This document shows positions 22,668-35,131 of a stretch of 64,000 bases of DNA, piece after piece. Source of the stretch: Sympetrum striolatum (lineage: Eukaryota; Arthropoda; Insecta; Odonata; Libellulidae). The DNA lies in the NCBI GenBank assembly GCA_947579665.1, contig CANPUZ010000036.1, positions 186,001-250,000 of the forward strand. The letters run 5' to 3'. Made by a program: the position numbers and the translations under genes. The notes under the pieces were generated by a model that had not been told where the DNA came from, did no database searches, and saw only the letters and a program-made list of their open reading frames with translations. Numbering within the stretch: position 1 is the first letter of the stretch; every line of letters begins with the position of its first letter.

Positions 22668-23745
22668 CGAGTGCAATGTAGCCTGCATACTGCAAGCAGA
22701 TCGGCAATATTATTTTATTTCGGCATCATATCGAGACGGTCCTCAAAACAAAAAAAAAGGATTGAAAATATTCTTAAAATTCGCTTCAATTTTAGTGTCT
22801 TGCATCGAACCCGGGTCTTCCTGGTGAACTTACTAAGCGGCACAATAGATGATAACTATATCTAACTATGTGTGAAAATTCAAGCAGAAATATTTGCTAC
22901 AACTGCTTCAAACGACGTTCTACTTTTCACTAATACAAATGGCTCTCTGGATTCGAACCAAGGACGATCGTGGGAATCTAAAACATGTTCCTGAAATGTA
23001 TCAATAATCTCTATCCGTATGCTGAATTTCAAGTTTCTATATAATTGGGATATGGTTCCAAAAAATTCTGAAAAATCGGATCATTTACTGATTGTAGAGA
23101 CGCCTGGTGGTGAAACCAGGGAACATTGGTAGCTGTGAATTCACAGTTTGATTAGTAATGACTTGATCTTATCTTATGCAAAGTTTCAAGTGGATATAAT
23201 ATCGGGAAGCACCTAAAATGTGTTTCCGTAATCTCCATAAGAAATGCATTAAGGAATGTAAATGGCCCTTTGGGATCGAACCAACAACAATAAAGGAATA
23301 TGTAAAATTTGATTATGAAATATAATTATGATATCTAACGCCATGCCGAATTTCAAGTTTCTATGCCATCGGAAAAGGGTTCAAAAAAAATCATAAAAAT
23401 CGCCGCAATGCATTTTAAACGGCCGATTTTTGCCTCGACCTAGCATCGAACCAAGGATAATATTTGTAGATGTCTTTATGGTTTCCTTTTGATATGGGCG
23501 GCATCTAGCGATCCCTCGAGTTTCAACTCTCTCCTTTTCCGGGAAAAGCCTCAAATAAATTTTCGAAAATCCCCGCCATGTAATCTTATGGGGAAAATCG
23601 CGACTTTAGGGCCTTCTGGAATCGAACCCATGACACTCAGGTCCAAAATCACATTTTTTCTGGTGGTTACACGTTATGGCCAATACGTCGTAAAAATTTC
23701 AAGTCAATGACGCTTTTGGTTTAACCTGTGAATTTGTATCCTATC
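22668..23745 (-). repeat. TTCGA-box unit 20 (type I, B1), box d lost
   Basis: 1,078-bp copy with CGAGTGCAATG at the 3' end and the box-d replacement CCTGGTGGTGAAACCAGG at 23103-23120, both as in unit 10. Unit 10 carries a B2 end and this copy a B1 end, so 5' ends have been exchanged between close relatives. Confidence 0.85.
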
Positions 23746-23904
23746 TGGGTATATATATGAATGAATCCGGAGAAGCATCTATATATAATAGATATATATA
23801 TATATGGATACATGAATGAATCCGGAGAAGCATCTATATATAATAGATAGATATGAATGAATCCGGAGAAGCATCTATATATAATAGATATATATATATA
23901 TACA
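23746..23904. repeat. Junction linker with three CCGGA modules
   Basis: 159-bp spacer between two B ends with three module copies in the same orientation, separated by TA-rich sequence. Confidence 0.85.
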
Positions 23905-24981
23905 CTGGGGATCAAAAGTCTAAGCATGTTCCACAAGTGCCAACGACTTGAAATTTTTACGACGTATTGGCCATAACGTGTAACCTCCAGGAAAAAGCCG
24001 ACTTTGAACCTCGGTGTCATGGGTTCGATTCCAGAAGGCCCCAAAGTCGCGATTTTCCCCATAAGGATACATGGCGGGGATTTTCGAAAATTTTTTTGAG
24101 GCACTTCCCGGAGAAGCAGAGAGTTGAAACTTGAGGGATCGCTAGATGCCATGCATAGCCAACGAAAATCAAAAAGACATCTTCGAATATTGTCCTTGGT
24201 TCGATGCTAGGCCGGGGCAAAAATCGGCCGTTTAAAATGCATTGCGGCGATTTTGAAGATTTTTTTGGACCCCTTCCCGATGGCATAGAAACTTGAAATT
24301 CAACATGAGCTTAGATATCATAAATATATCTCATAATCAAATTTTACATATTTGCTTATGGTCCTTGGTTCGATCCCAGAGGGACATTTATATTCCTCAA
24401 AGCCTTTCTTACGGAGATAACGGAAACAAAATTTAGGTACTTCCCGTTATGCTATCGACTTCAAACTTTGCATGATACAAAAGCATGTCTTTACAAATGA
24501 AACTATGCATTCACAGCTTACAATATGTCCTGGGTTCGACACCAGGTGTCTCTGAAATCAGAAGTTGATCCGATTTTTAGTAATTATTTTGAAAGCTTTC
24601 CCAATAATATAGAAACTTGAAATTCGGCATATAGATAGAGTTCATAAATAACTTTCAGAAGCATGTTTAAGATTTCCAAGATTGTCCTTGGTTCGAATCC
24701 AGAGAGCCATTTACATTCGTGAAAAATAGAACGTCTTTTGAGGCAGTTGCAGGCAATATTTCTGCTTGAATTCACGCACATAGTTAGAGATGGTGATGTT
24801 CTTTTGTGCTGCATAATAAGTTCACAGTAAAGACCCGGGTTCGATGCCAGACGATGGAATTTTAGCGAATTTTAAGAAAAATTTTTATCCATTTTTTTTC
24901 TTTTGAGGACCGTCCCGATATGATGCCGATATGAAATTAGTATTGCCGATCTGCTTGCAGTATGCAAGCTACATTTTACTC

Positions 24982-24982
<1 letters not shown>
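23905..24982 (+). repeat. TTCGA-box unit 21 (type I, B2), last unit before the island
   Basis: 1,078-bp copy starting CTGGGGATC, a B2 variant shared with units 24, 25, 27, 33 and 35. It ends the left array block. Confidence 0.85.

Positions 24983-25051
<69 letters not shown>
24983..25051. repeat. (TA)n microsatellite at the array/island border
   Basis: About 69 bp of pure TA between the hairpin end of unit 21 and the start of non-array sequence. Confidence 0.95.
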
Positions 25052-25054
<3 letters not shown>

Positions 25055-25545
25055 CCAAATTAATTTACCTTCTTTGATGACGTGAAGACGTGACAGAATA
25101 GCGTAAACTTTTGCCTGAAACACTGTCACATAGTTTCCTAGTGGAATAGCTAGGTTGGTTGAAGGAGTTTTACAGTAAATTCCTACTCCAAAACATCCAT
25201 TCCATACTGGATCCGTCTGTGTACCTCGATCCTTGGGGGACGTGTTTTCCTTCCCTCCAATCCTGTAGAGAAAGGAAGTGAGTTCTAAAAACTGGACCCT
25301 TAGCAAGAAAGGTTGCCACTAGATTATCATGTCCCATTTCATAGATGGGACTTGTACCCCTAAGGTAGTTCCATAGCTTCCTGTGACTTAATATAATTCC
25401 TCGGTTATTCCACTAGCATAAGTGCTTCAAGCGCAGGGCCGAGCATCTTGCTTGCTTTTCTATCTGAAGTGCAGTGAGGTTTAGCAAGGTCTCCAATGCC
25501 AAGGTTGGGGCGGTCCTCATGGCTCCAGTAACCCCAAGACAACTA
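25052..25545 (-). mobile_element. Degenerate LINE ORF2 fragment (linker and RNase H region)
   Basis: On the minus strand, parts of a non-LTR retrotransposon ORF2 can be read in shifted frames. First comes TGAMRTAPTLALETLL, typical of the segment between reverse transcriptase and RNase H. After a frameshift an RNase H start follows (YTDGSSMEW near 25190-25220, with the DG catalytic region). After a further shift comes VGIYCKTPSTN ... IPLGNYVTVFQAKVYAIL, the segment with the second acidic position. The frame then runs into the (TA)n tract, so the RNase H domain is cut off. RNase H of this kind is known in I, R1 and LOA-type LINEs; I cannot name the clade. It is a pseudogene fragment. Confidence 0.75.
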
Positions 25546-26274
25546 AATACGTATACAATAGTACGTAAATGGTATCCATATATAATAAATCATAATTTAC
25601 GTTATGGATTGCTACCACAAAGTCGTGCCTGAAACTACTGTTAGTGTTGAATAAATTCCTCTCGGGTACCCAGCCGGGTTAAGTTGGTGTATTCCACCAA
25701 CGTTTCTACTGTTAGCGTTATCTTGATTATCACATTACCTAACTTTTTAATCTAACAAACCCATTACTACCTTCATCTTAACCAACGGCGAGTTATCACA
25801 TTAAATCAGATTATTTTTAAACATCAGATTTAAATATTTGATACATATAATTAAAAATCAGAACAATTTTAAGAACATAATACGTATGAAAAGCCATATA
25901 TCAATAATTAAATAATTACTATAAAAGTAACATAGCAAATATATATTCCATATGAGTAAAATTTTCTCACATTCTGCTGGCAATGCATTTATGATATAGT
26001 TAGATAAAAATAAATGATGAATTAGGTGAGAAAAACTAGCTCCATTTTCATTCAAAGCACAATTTCCTTGCTCCCCGCACAATTCTAAGGGAAATAGGGT
26101 CCCAAGCTCTTAGCTCTCAAACATATTGTCGCTGCTGCAACTGGGCGTCTTGAAACGGGCCCCAATCGGGCCTCGTCTCCGGACCCCTCCGACGACGTCT
26201 TCCCAATTGAAAGGTTGAGTAATCGGAGGAAGGACGAAATGTGCGTTTAGGAAGTACATTTACTAATGGAAGAA
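25546..26274. other. Island sequence without a recognised gene
   Basis: A+T-rich sequence. Within 25630-25725 there is a small hairpin (GTTGGTG / CACCAAC, 25683-25701) flanked by direct copies of CTACTGTTAG, possibly a remnant of a small element. The open frame at 25858-26082 (minus) matches nothing I recognise. Confidence 0.5.
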
Positions 26275-26345
26275 TACGGTCCGGCTTCGAACCCAGGACC
26301 TATTGGAGATGCATCTCATGAAACATAATCACGAGCTCAATTCAC
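26275..26345 (-). repeat. Solitary tRNA-like sequence with A- and B-box-like motifs
   Basis: On the minus strand TGAGCTCGTG lies about 46 nt upstream of CCTGGGTTCGAAGCCGG, spacing compatible with an internal RNA polymerase III promoter. The box and the following ATAGGTCCTGGG resemble the fourth monomer of the array units (GACCTACTGG in unit 26). It could be a tRNA-derived SINE head or a lone array monomer. No full cloverleaf was found. Confidence 0.4.
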
Positions 26346-28728
26346 GTGTGGGGTGATAACTATCTATATATTTTTTAGAAATAATATAATCATTGTTTCA
26401 AATGTATAAAAGAATTTCTAATGTGAGATTTTTCATACTGTCCTGATGTCGCACTCAGCATCATTTATTTTAAGTTAATTTATTATTTATAAAGTTTATT
26501 TCACGACTTCACCTATTTATTACCTCTGGTTAAGAATCTATCGTTTCGGTAAGGAGTGTCGCAATTGTATTCTTATGGTGGTTTTGAACCTCCAATGACT
26601 CGTGGGGTCTTTCTTTTAGCGGTCGTTGCCGAATCTACCTATCTATCTACTGACGTAAATATTTCGATACAGCGCTTATAATTTGCGCAGTGAATTCTCA
26701 TCCTGTATGTATTCGGAGAATCGTTTTTATACATCATTTCATAGGAAAGAATCATTTTCATACTCATTACTTTGATGCTACATCATGAGTGTGAATCGCA
26801 TCATCCGAAATTGAATCCAACATTTATCCGAACAAACGCAAAATTGCATCTAATTGCACATAACTACTAAGTAATGATTTTTAAATCTTCTAAGCTCGTT
26901 CGATAATAAATTCCACAAAAATAAAACAGGGACGGAATTTCGTTTAGATAGTTCATCGTGTTTCGTCGGACCGCGAACTGGATGGATGTGTTTATTCGAA
27001 AGCAGGAAGTTCTCAACTAATGTGGCGCAATCTGGAATGAACGTGCTCAACTAATTATAGCCGAACTAAGGGGAAACATGAGAGGAAGTATTCGGAAGCA
27101 GTGCTTTCCAAACGGTGAATGAATTAGCTTCCGTTTTCTCTCTAATTCATGTGAACATTTCTCTCGGAGACAGTTTCACGCTAGTACTCTGCATGGGGTC
27201 TCCGGTTTATGCTGCAAAATCATCTTCGTTTTTTGCCTTTAAATGCTACGGATGATATGCTATGATCATTTTGAAGTTATTCCAGCAATTACGACAAAAT
27301 GACGTGGCCATTGCTCTATTAAACAACGCCCCTTCTGCAGCTCAGGACGGAGACAACATTTTATACTTGTAAATATCGCTATTATGTCATATGTGTCTTC
27401 CGTTCTCAATGGAATATGCGGATGAACGTAATGAGTTTATGACAGTACAAATATATTCAGAGTCAATTCGGGAATTAATAAACCTGAAAAAAGAGCATCA
27501 TTCCCCGTTTTGAAAAGTCATCAAAATTTTAAAAAATAGATTTACGCCGCCATTCATTCGAACGAGAAGGTTTAACAGAGATTTGTGTGAATACTTACAA
27601 AATATAAACATATTCAACTTCTCGACTTAGTATCAATTTTTTATTCTCGGCGTATCCCCTTTTTAAGCAGCGGTAATATTTAAAATAATCATCGTTTTCT
27701 CTTTTAGTATGCTCAGAAATTTTATGTTCGGATCAAATTTGCATGAAAAAGAAAATACATCAACGGTTAAAATTAATATAACTGCACTTAGATTCATACA
27801 AGATTCACTTAGGGATTTCAATCGAGCTCTTAAATCTGCTTTGTGTGACGTCATAAGTCTGAGGTGTTTTTAAGAGGTATTAACTTCTTAAATTTGCCAA
27901 GGATTAGCCACCTTGAAATTCAATCGTAATTTGTTACAAAATTGTATATTTTTGCTATGAGCTTTTTTCAATTGAGAACCCTTAGAGTAAGAATAAGAGT
28001 CTATTTCATTTCTTGAAATGCGGGCGTCCCTATCGCTAAAGGCAATAAAGTCTACAACAACTTGTCACGATAAAAAGTAAAGAATATTATAAGGAATAAA
28101 ATATAAGGAATTTGTTTCGGTAAGGAAAAGAATATCTCACTAATAGGTGAATATTCAATTACAAAATATTATTTATTGTTACCACTAAAATACCTTAACC
28201 GGATGCGAAGCCTTTGTTCACTTGGTTCCTCCAATTTCGTGCAGCCATTACGTCTACTTAAAAGTGAAAAAAACGAGTATTTTAAACACTTCGTGCGCAG
28301 ATCTCAAGGCTCGGGTCCAATGGTGTCCAATTCAAAACTATTTCAGTAGAACGGCCATTTCAAGTTTCTCTGTGATGCGGAAATCAAATCCAAGATAGAC
28401 TTTAACAAGACAGTTCCAATAAGTTCATCTTTGCATAGTTTTGCCTTTGGATACAGATCAACGAAATAAGTACGAAACTCTCAATAAAGACTACAATAGT
28501 AATACTTCAGGCGCTCTCTTAATTGGCACTAGAAGTATCGTCAAAAGTGCTTCGACAGCTAAGGTCACTTCGCACATGGGCTCCGATAGAGAGTCTAACC
28601 CGGTATTGCTATTTCTGAAGCCGAATGCTTTGCCCGCAAGCTCGCTCACCTTATTCTATGGTAGATGAAGTATAAAAGTGCAATGTTGATTCATAACATC
28701 ATTTCTTACGCAAAAAACATACCCCGAT
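26346..28728. other. Island sequence without a recognised gene
   Basis: A+T-rich, apparently single-copy within this window. Only short open frames occur (75 codons or fewer), none with a domain I recognise. No repeat monomer of the flanking array was seen. Confidence 0.5.
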
Positions 28729-29190
28729 ATGTTGTGTGATATGTGTAGAATATGTCTCTGTGGTTATTATGGTAGATTTGCTCTCTATAGTGTTGAAACT
28801 TCATCACGGATTACCTGCAGCAATTTATTCTTCCCTCGTTTATTTGGGTACTTTTGCATCAAGGAAAGCGGCGACCGCAGAAGCAATTCTACGCCCGGAA
28901 TCTGTTTGATCTTTCGCCCGTACCGATTTCAAAGACCATTCCAAGGATTTTCCTTGAGTTGCACACAAAGCAGCTTCTTCTTCTGTATCCAAGCGATGTC
29001 TTTTGCACTGCAGGGCCTTTATGCTCTCAGACAATGCTCAAGTGCTTGCTAACCATTGTACTGGGTCTCGATGAAACTTTAATTGCTTCCACAACTGTTT
29101 TTGGTGGAAAAATTTCTCTTATTATTATAATCATTCATTTAAGTATATCCGGCATCTCATCAGATTTGTTAAATTCATCAAATATCTAAT
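28729..29190. other. Stretch with overlapping short reading frames, possible coding remnant
   Basis: More G+C-balanced than its surroundings, with open frames on both strands. The minus-strand frame 28840-29034 (64 codons; contains LDTEEEAALCATQGK and ends FLDAKVPK) has a soluble-protein-like composition. Two plus-strand frames overlap it. No family was recognised, so this is at most a candidate exon or transposon remnant. Confidence 0.25.
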
Positions 29191-29291
29191 TGAAATCCGT
29201 CCTTATGTAATTGACAATGACGGCGTAGTAAAGTCCTTTTTTGTGATACAGCGTATATTAATATATATTCCACGGAAGAAGGCATTGTTCT

Positions 29292-29459
29292 GAATAAATG
29301 AAGCATGTACTATTCTCCACAGTTTATTTGACACGACCGGTTTCAACGATACGTCGTCATCATCACGTGATAATGCTCTCATCCTGATAATTGGCGATGT
29401 ATCGTTGAAACTGGTCGAGTCAAATAAACTGCAGAGAACAGTACATGCTTCATTTATTC
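29292..29459. mobile_element. Foldback MITE-like element
   Basis: Two inverted arms of about 61 bp (29292-29352 and 29399-29459) surround a 46-bp centre. Each arm includes AATAAATGAAGCATGTAC and GTTTATTTGAC, and they differ at about six positions. The inner part GTTTCAACGATAC and the GTCGTCATCATC centre resemble widespread arthropod foldback elements. It has no coding capacity. Confidence 0.8.
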
Positions 29460-32400
29460 TCTCATCATTATATTTAATGAGTAAATGACATTTAATTCAT
29501 TAATTATCTTGGTTTGTAGTTGTGGTTGCACCGATTCCTAAATCTCGTACGTCTTAAATGAATGCATTCCTATGTATATCCATCGTGTATTTAATTTTAG
29601 TTTTCGATCGGTAAAAATTAGTGAATCGTTTTAATTTACGCTTTTAGCCGTTTTTTCAATGTGAAATAAAATCACTACTTGGAAGACTGAAAAAGTTCTC
29701 CAAAACTTTGGATCAATGAATACGTTAAAAATGTCCTAACTCAGCGAAGCTGTTCATCAAACAATCTACTTTTCTAATGCACACGGTTCTTAATTTTACT
29801 GCAAATATATATATATTAACATCCTCATCCGAAAATAACAAATTCCTTCGATAAAGAACTCCGTCATTTCAAATACAAAGCTCCTACTTAAATATTAAGC
29901 AGCAAAATTCCACAAAAATCGAATTTTTCTATTTGGAAGACCGATATTGGCCGCATTATAAAAGAATTCAAATGAAATTCCACGTTTCCCTCAAATATTT
30001 GAGTTTCTCTGTTTAGCCTAGGGCATCACTAAGGTCGATCTTTTTACCCCGATTCTTACACGTTGCCGATGGCTACGCTCTTCAATTGTCATCGTTTTGT
30101 TTCATTTACTCTTCAGACACTTATTACGTCTGCACATCAAATATTTACTAAACTTTTCAGCTCACCGCATGACGGCGTAGCTTACGATTGCTTTCCCTCA
30201 ATGACTTGGATCTTACATTTAAATTATTTTCGCAAGTCGTTTGTTTCCATTTATATGTAAAACGAAACTTTACTTATAAAAATTCTAAAACATATACATT
30301 ACAAATAAAGTAATGTGGATTTGATAAGTAAATATATATTGAAGAGATGCAACAAGAAGGAATACATTTTATCGATTATTTTATTCAGAGATACACTAAA
30401 AATCACAGCCATTGGATCATCTGTCGCTAAGTTAATAGTGTGTAAATATTGATAATATTAAGATATATTTTATTATTTAAAGAGGAATGGAATCAAGCCT
30501 AATGATCTGATGGGAATCAAGCAAGGAAACGTACATCACGAAAGCCATGGCGACAGTTTATTCCTTCCTACGTTTCATAACAATCAGCTGGTGTCATTCA
30601 CCATTGAATCGGTGTAACGATGCGAGCAAGATGGCCGAAACAACGAATGTAGAGATTGAGAGTGGTGCAAAAGGGAGAAGAAGGCTGAAAAAAAGTGAGA
30701 AAGGCATACAATAAAAGGGAATCGCTCAAAATGCTTGTTTGAATCTGCTGCAAAAAAATCACGAAATGCTGCAAAAGTGTGTTCGATAGATTTGATTATG
30801 GGCACCAAATCCATACTTTTGTCAAGATCTATCCACATGATCGGAAAGTCAATATCAGCCGAATAAATATCCATATCCATTACCTCTGGATTGCATTGTT
30901 CGTCATTTTTAATTTTTCTTTAAACTCTCGATGAAACCGTATCGGTTTTAGAATAGAATGAAAAAGTGCCCTTTATTCGCTACCCCTTCCGAAGGCAATG
31001 GGAGGGCCTCGGGGATCGAGAGACCAAACTGGAATGAAATCTGTGACGAGCTCGCAAAGGATTGTGGGATGCTTTTTGTTTAGAATTTCTTCGGAAAGAC
31101 AACCACTTGCTCTGGGCGATTTGGAAGACTAGAAAAATTCCCGTAACGTTTAAAAGTCACCATTGTATACGTAATTTAAATTAAATATTTCGTGAATGAA
31201 TGGAGTTATGCGGTGTGTATACTTGTTCATAACAAACAAATGGATGCAGCTGGAATGGGTTATATGCGTACAGGAGAACGATAACGAATGGATACTGAAT
31301 AAGAAATAAGATCATAATCGATGCCTTGAATAATGCGTGAATTACTTGTTTTATTTTAAACATTAGAAGGGATAAAATGGAAGCATAATGACAAAGATGT
31401 AGGTGAATATAGGGAAAGGACGTCCTGAAGTAGGAATTTATATTTTAAGAGGAATTGAAGAGATTGCGAAGACGTAGCAAAAGATGTACGTTATGAAACA
31501 TATGGGTTAGTTCCTTTATTAAAGGTGGCAAGAGAACACCATGAAAAGAAAGAGCATGCGTACATAATTAAAAGAGGGAAACATGGAGTAATAATCATTT
31601 TTGATTATATATCTTTTAAGGTTGCAAAGGCAATACTTACATGCTGCGTAGGCAATTTATTTCAAAGGAAATAATTATGTTAGAATTACTCGTAAATAAA
31701 CAGTCGAATAAATTTAAATTCAGTCTAATCGGCTCAATTTGTTGCTGTACACTCTAACAATAACTTAAACATCCATATTAGAAAAAGCAATTAAGAAGGC
31801 TCTAGAAATATCATCGTCGGTGGTTGGAAAGAGAGCGATCGAAAGTTGTGAAATTCCGTTCTCCGATATTGAACTCATGAGAAAACAGCGAGGGAAATAC
31901 TGCGAAATCATTTTTCTTACTAATAGCAAAACTAATAATTGAAAAATACAAAATTTTTATGAATGACGAATTTCATAATAATCATTTGCAGAATGTAATT
32001 TAGGACTTTTATTCTTATTCATCATTTAAGATAAATTTGCATTTAGGACATATACCACAGAAATTAAAGGCATTGAATTCAAAGTAGACTTTAGGTGTCT
32101 ATTCGTAATAATTTTATAATGTTTAGTAAAGTTTAATTTTCATTAGTACAGCATTAATTGTGCTCGGATAAGAACAAGAGTGACAAGAGATTGGGAAATC
32201 GAGGTTAATTGTGTGAAATGCACGCAACAGTAGCATGGCTGTCCTATGAAATGAAAATATAATTTTGGAGTAAATTGGTCGAGTGGCGACATCCTTACGT
32301 AACGTGATGTTTATTTCTTCACCACGAAGTAATTAGTAGAATAACGCGTGAGTAATTTGAAGGTTACGTTGGTAGAATAAAAAGGAGTTTTACACTTCGA

Positions 32401-33600
32401 ACATCGTCGGTAGTTAGCCGAATAAAAGTCATGGCATGAAGTTAAAAGGCTGGAATTCTTAAAGAGAGGAGAAAGCGATGAAGTAAATGCTAATGAGAGA
32501 GTACGGCTGACAAGGAACTACTTGATTGTGCTGAAAATGATGATTAAGTGACTACAAATTGAATCCATAAAAGTATGCATGGATTACAGCGAAAGGTGTG
32601 TGTAAGTATAGCGTGGCTGGTGTTTTATGCAAGATGATATTAATGTGATAAGCGTGCATACAAGCCTACACTATGCTAAGGATGTCTGTCGACTTAAAAA
32701 GCTAAAGTACTGAGCAGCAATTCAAATTTACTTAACACAATACCAGTTTCGATTTTGTAATGTGCGCATGAAGACACTCAAAATATTTACGTTAAGAGGA
32801 AATTTTGCGATGAAGTTTCTTGGAGTGAATACGAACGGTTTGAGAAATTCTATGAGGTGAAACCTTTGGAAGCTAATGAAAGGAAACACGCATTATAAAC
32901 ACTGTCTCGTCTTTCACACCAATTAAACCGATGGCTTAATTATCGCGCTATCGAATTACACCAACGGACTTTATGGCGAAGGGTGAATTTGTGATACTTT
33001 GGAAATCATATCGCAGAAATCACACAAGGATTAGAAATGTTAGCGTGGAGGAAATTTTTCACAATGAAAGTTTATGGATATTCGTGTTTTACTAATTTCG
33101 TCGCTTATGCTAATTTTATATTCCATCGGAGAGCATTGGTGAATGGGGCCGAGTGTAGGATAATTGGCTTTGTTAAATTCCGTCAATTATTCTTCATTGT
33201 TACAACGTGACATTTGTGGAGATTTTATTTAACTAATACCGTATTAAAATAAATTTCTTTGAATGCAATTCGAGTACTTTGCTATCCAAGTTTCCTATTC
33301 TGATCTCTCATACTTTTTTAATTCCAGTATGATACTTTCATCGTCTCCTATAAGCAATTATTATAATTTCTTGAACATCTTCCGATGATATACAACTTTC
33401 GTCTTCTTCAATTTCACGAAACTATTTCCGGTTAATCGAAGAAATTTTCCAAAACACCTTCAGCCTTACGCTGAACGTTTTCAAATAACTAGAGAAAGTG
33501 TAATTCTGTATGCAAGTAAAAAGAAAATAAAAACTATTGTATTTAACATTTTAGATTATTCCATCGGTTGTATCCAGTCATTATCATCGTCGAGTTTGAC
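29460..33600. other. Long A+T-rich island sequence without a recognised gene
   Basis: About 4.1 kb with only short open frames, the longest being 98 codons at 30584-30880 (minus), whose translation I do not recognise. From about 31350 to 32950 the plus strand is noticeably purine-rich. No array monomers, tRNA or known transposon were seen. Distant regulatory or intronic sequence is possible. Confidence 0.5.
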
Positions 33601-34087
33601 TGAATTCTGTTCCCATTTCACTTATCAATAGATGTCATACCGAAATCCTCTATGCTCAAGAGGCGTCCGATTCCATTTCGGGACGAATTACGGACGAAAT
33701 TCTTATCAAAAGCATTCTGTGGGAGGCTTTTGATGGCAGAGACAGGGAGACAGCAAATCTCGAGATGACTGAAAAAAACGAAAATAAAACTAACAAAAGA
33801 TGACATCTTAAAAAAGGACTTCTTTTGTTGAACGCTTTTTCCAAATCGCTTTCATTTCGTTCTCAAGAGAGTAATCGCGCTGTTAGTCCGTCTCTTTTTC
33901 AAGAAAAGGGCGGAAAATGTTATCTCGAAAAAAGCAAAGAGCCCGGCCACATCCGTCTTTTGTTCCGTCCAAAGTTTAATGGTCCACTCTTGCTTTCATC
34001 CCATCTTGAGGTCAACTTCAGGAAAACCAGATGTGCTCTTAAAATGGTGTCCATGCAAATGGCATTTTGTAATCCGCCATCCTTGAT
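33601..34087. other. Island sequence between single-copy DNA and the RTE fragment
   Basis: Abuts the point where similarity to the RTE reverse transcriptase stops. The minus-strand frame continues for 30 codons past that point into sequence that is not RTE-like before its stop at 33996. This indicates a breakpoint, not read-through of the retrotransposon. Confidence 0.5.
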
Positions 34088-34949
34088 GCATAGATTTATG
34101 GAGCATTACAGAAGCTGTGGCATTCTCGTAGACACTGCGCAAGAGGCGGATGTACTCAGAATCTATCCCTTGATTCTTCAGAGCTTTCAGAGTGGAGGAG
34201 GTACTTACCGAGTCGAAGGCCTGTTCATAATCTACAAAGCAAAGGACGAGTGGCATCTCGTATTCATTCGTTCTGTTTATAATTTCCTGTAATGTGTGGA
34301 TGTGGTCCATAGTGCTGAAGCCTTTCCGGAATCCCGCTTGTTCTCGAGGCTGGGCTGAAGACAGGGTCATCTTAAGACGTTCCGCTATTATCCTCATGAA
34401 TGTTTTGTAGACAACTGGAAGGAGGCTAATGGGGCGATAGTTCTTCAAATCTTCTTTGCTTCCTTTCTTGTGCAGAAGGGCAATCCTTGCGTGGTTCCAT
34501 TCCTTGGGAATCATTCCTTGTTTTAGACAATTACTGAATAATTGTGCTAAAACATTAGCAATCTCTGTTCCACCAGCTTTCAGATATTCCGCCAACACCC
34601 CATCTGCTCCTCCTGCTTTCCCATTCTTCATCTGCTTAATCGCCGCCATTACTTCTTCTGGGAGGATTGAGAGGAGATTTTGTGAGCTTTGGCTTTCATC
34701 CTTGTTCTCCTCTTCGGCGTTTCCTACCTTCTTGTATAGGTTGCCAAAGTATTCTGCTACAATCCTTAATATTGCTGGTCTGTTATATGTTGTGGTGCCA
34801 TCTCCTTTCTGTAAGGCTAAAATCTGTTTCCTACCAATTGCTAGGCGTCTTCTAGCCCTCTTTATGCTTTTGTTATTTTCTATGGCCTCTTGCACAATCT
34901 TTTCATTGAAATTCCTCACGTCTTCCTTGATTGCTTGATTGCTTGATTT
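34088..34949 (-). pseudogene. RTE-type LINE reverse transcriptase fragment
   Basis: The minus-strand frame, stop at 33996, gives 357 codons from a methionine at 35069; residues about 41-327 are retrotransposon-derived. Visible in order: the pre-RT segment ILPEEVMAAIKQMKNGKAGG (about 135-154), NYRPISLLPVVYK (210-222), EQAGFRKGFST (243-253) and CFVDYEQAFDSV (277-288), which carries the first catalytic aspartate. The apurinic endonuclease domain upstream and the FADD/YADD motif downstream are both missing, so the copy is truncated at both ends and cannot be active. The first 40 residues come from an adjoining array unit read in frame. Assignment to an RTE-like clade rests on motif resemblance. 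Confidence 0.85.
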
Positions 34950-35131
34950 TGAAAATCGCCACCATGTATCCTTATGGAGAAAATCGGGACTTTGGGGCAT
35001 TCTGGAATCGAACCCATGACACCGAGGTTCAATGTCGGCTTTTTCCTGGAGGTTACACGTTATGGCCAATACGTCGTAAAAATTTCAAGTCTTTGGTACT
35101 TGTGGAACATGGTAAAACTTTTGATCCCCTA
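34949..35131 (-). repeat. TTCGA-box unit 22, only first monomer kept (B2)
   Basis: 183-bp remnant with the GATCCCC 5' end and one box (TCGAACCC near 35010), cut by the RTE fragment on the left. The missing part of the unit does not reappear on the far side of the RTE fragment. Confidence 0.85.

Noticed and set aside
30584..30880. 98-codon minus-strand frame as a host gene
   Set aside because: No recognisable domain, splice context or neighbouring exons; length is expected by chance in this much sequence.
33825..34938. Plus-strand open frames of 155 and 160 codons
   Set aside because: They are antisense to the RTE reverse transcriptase frame, which has clear family motifs.
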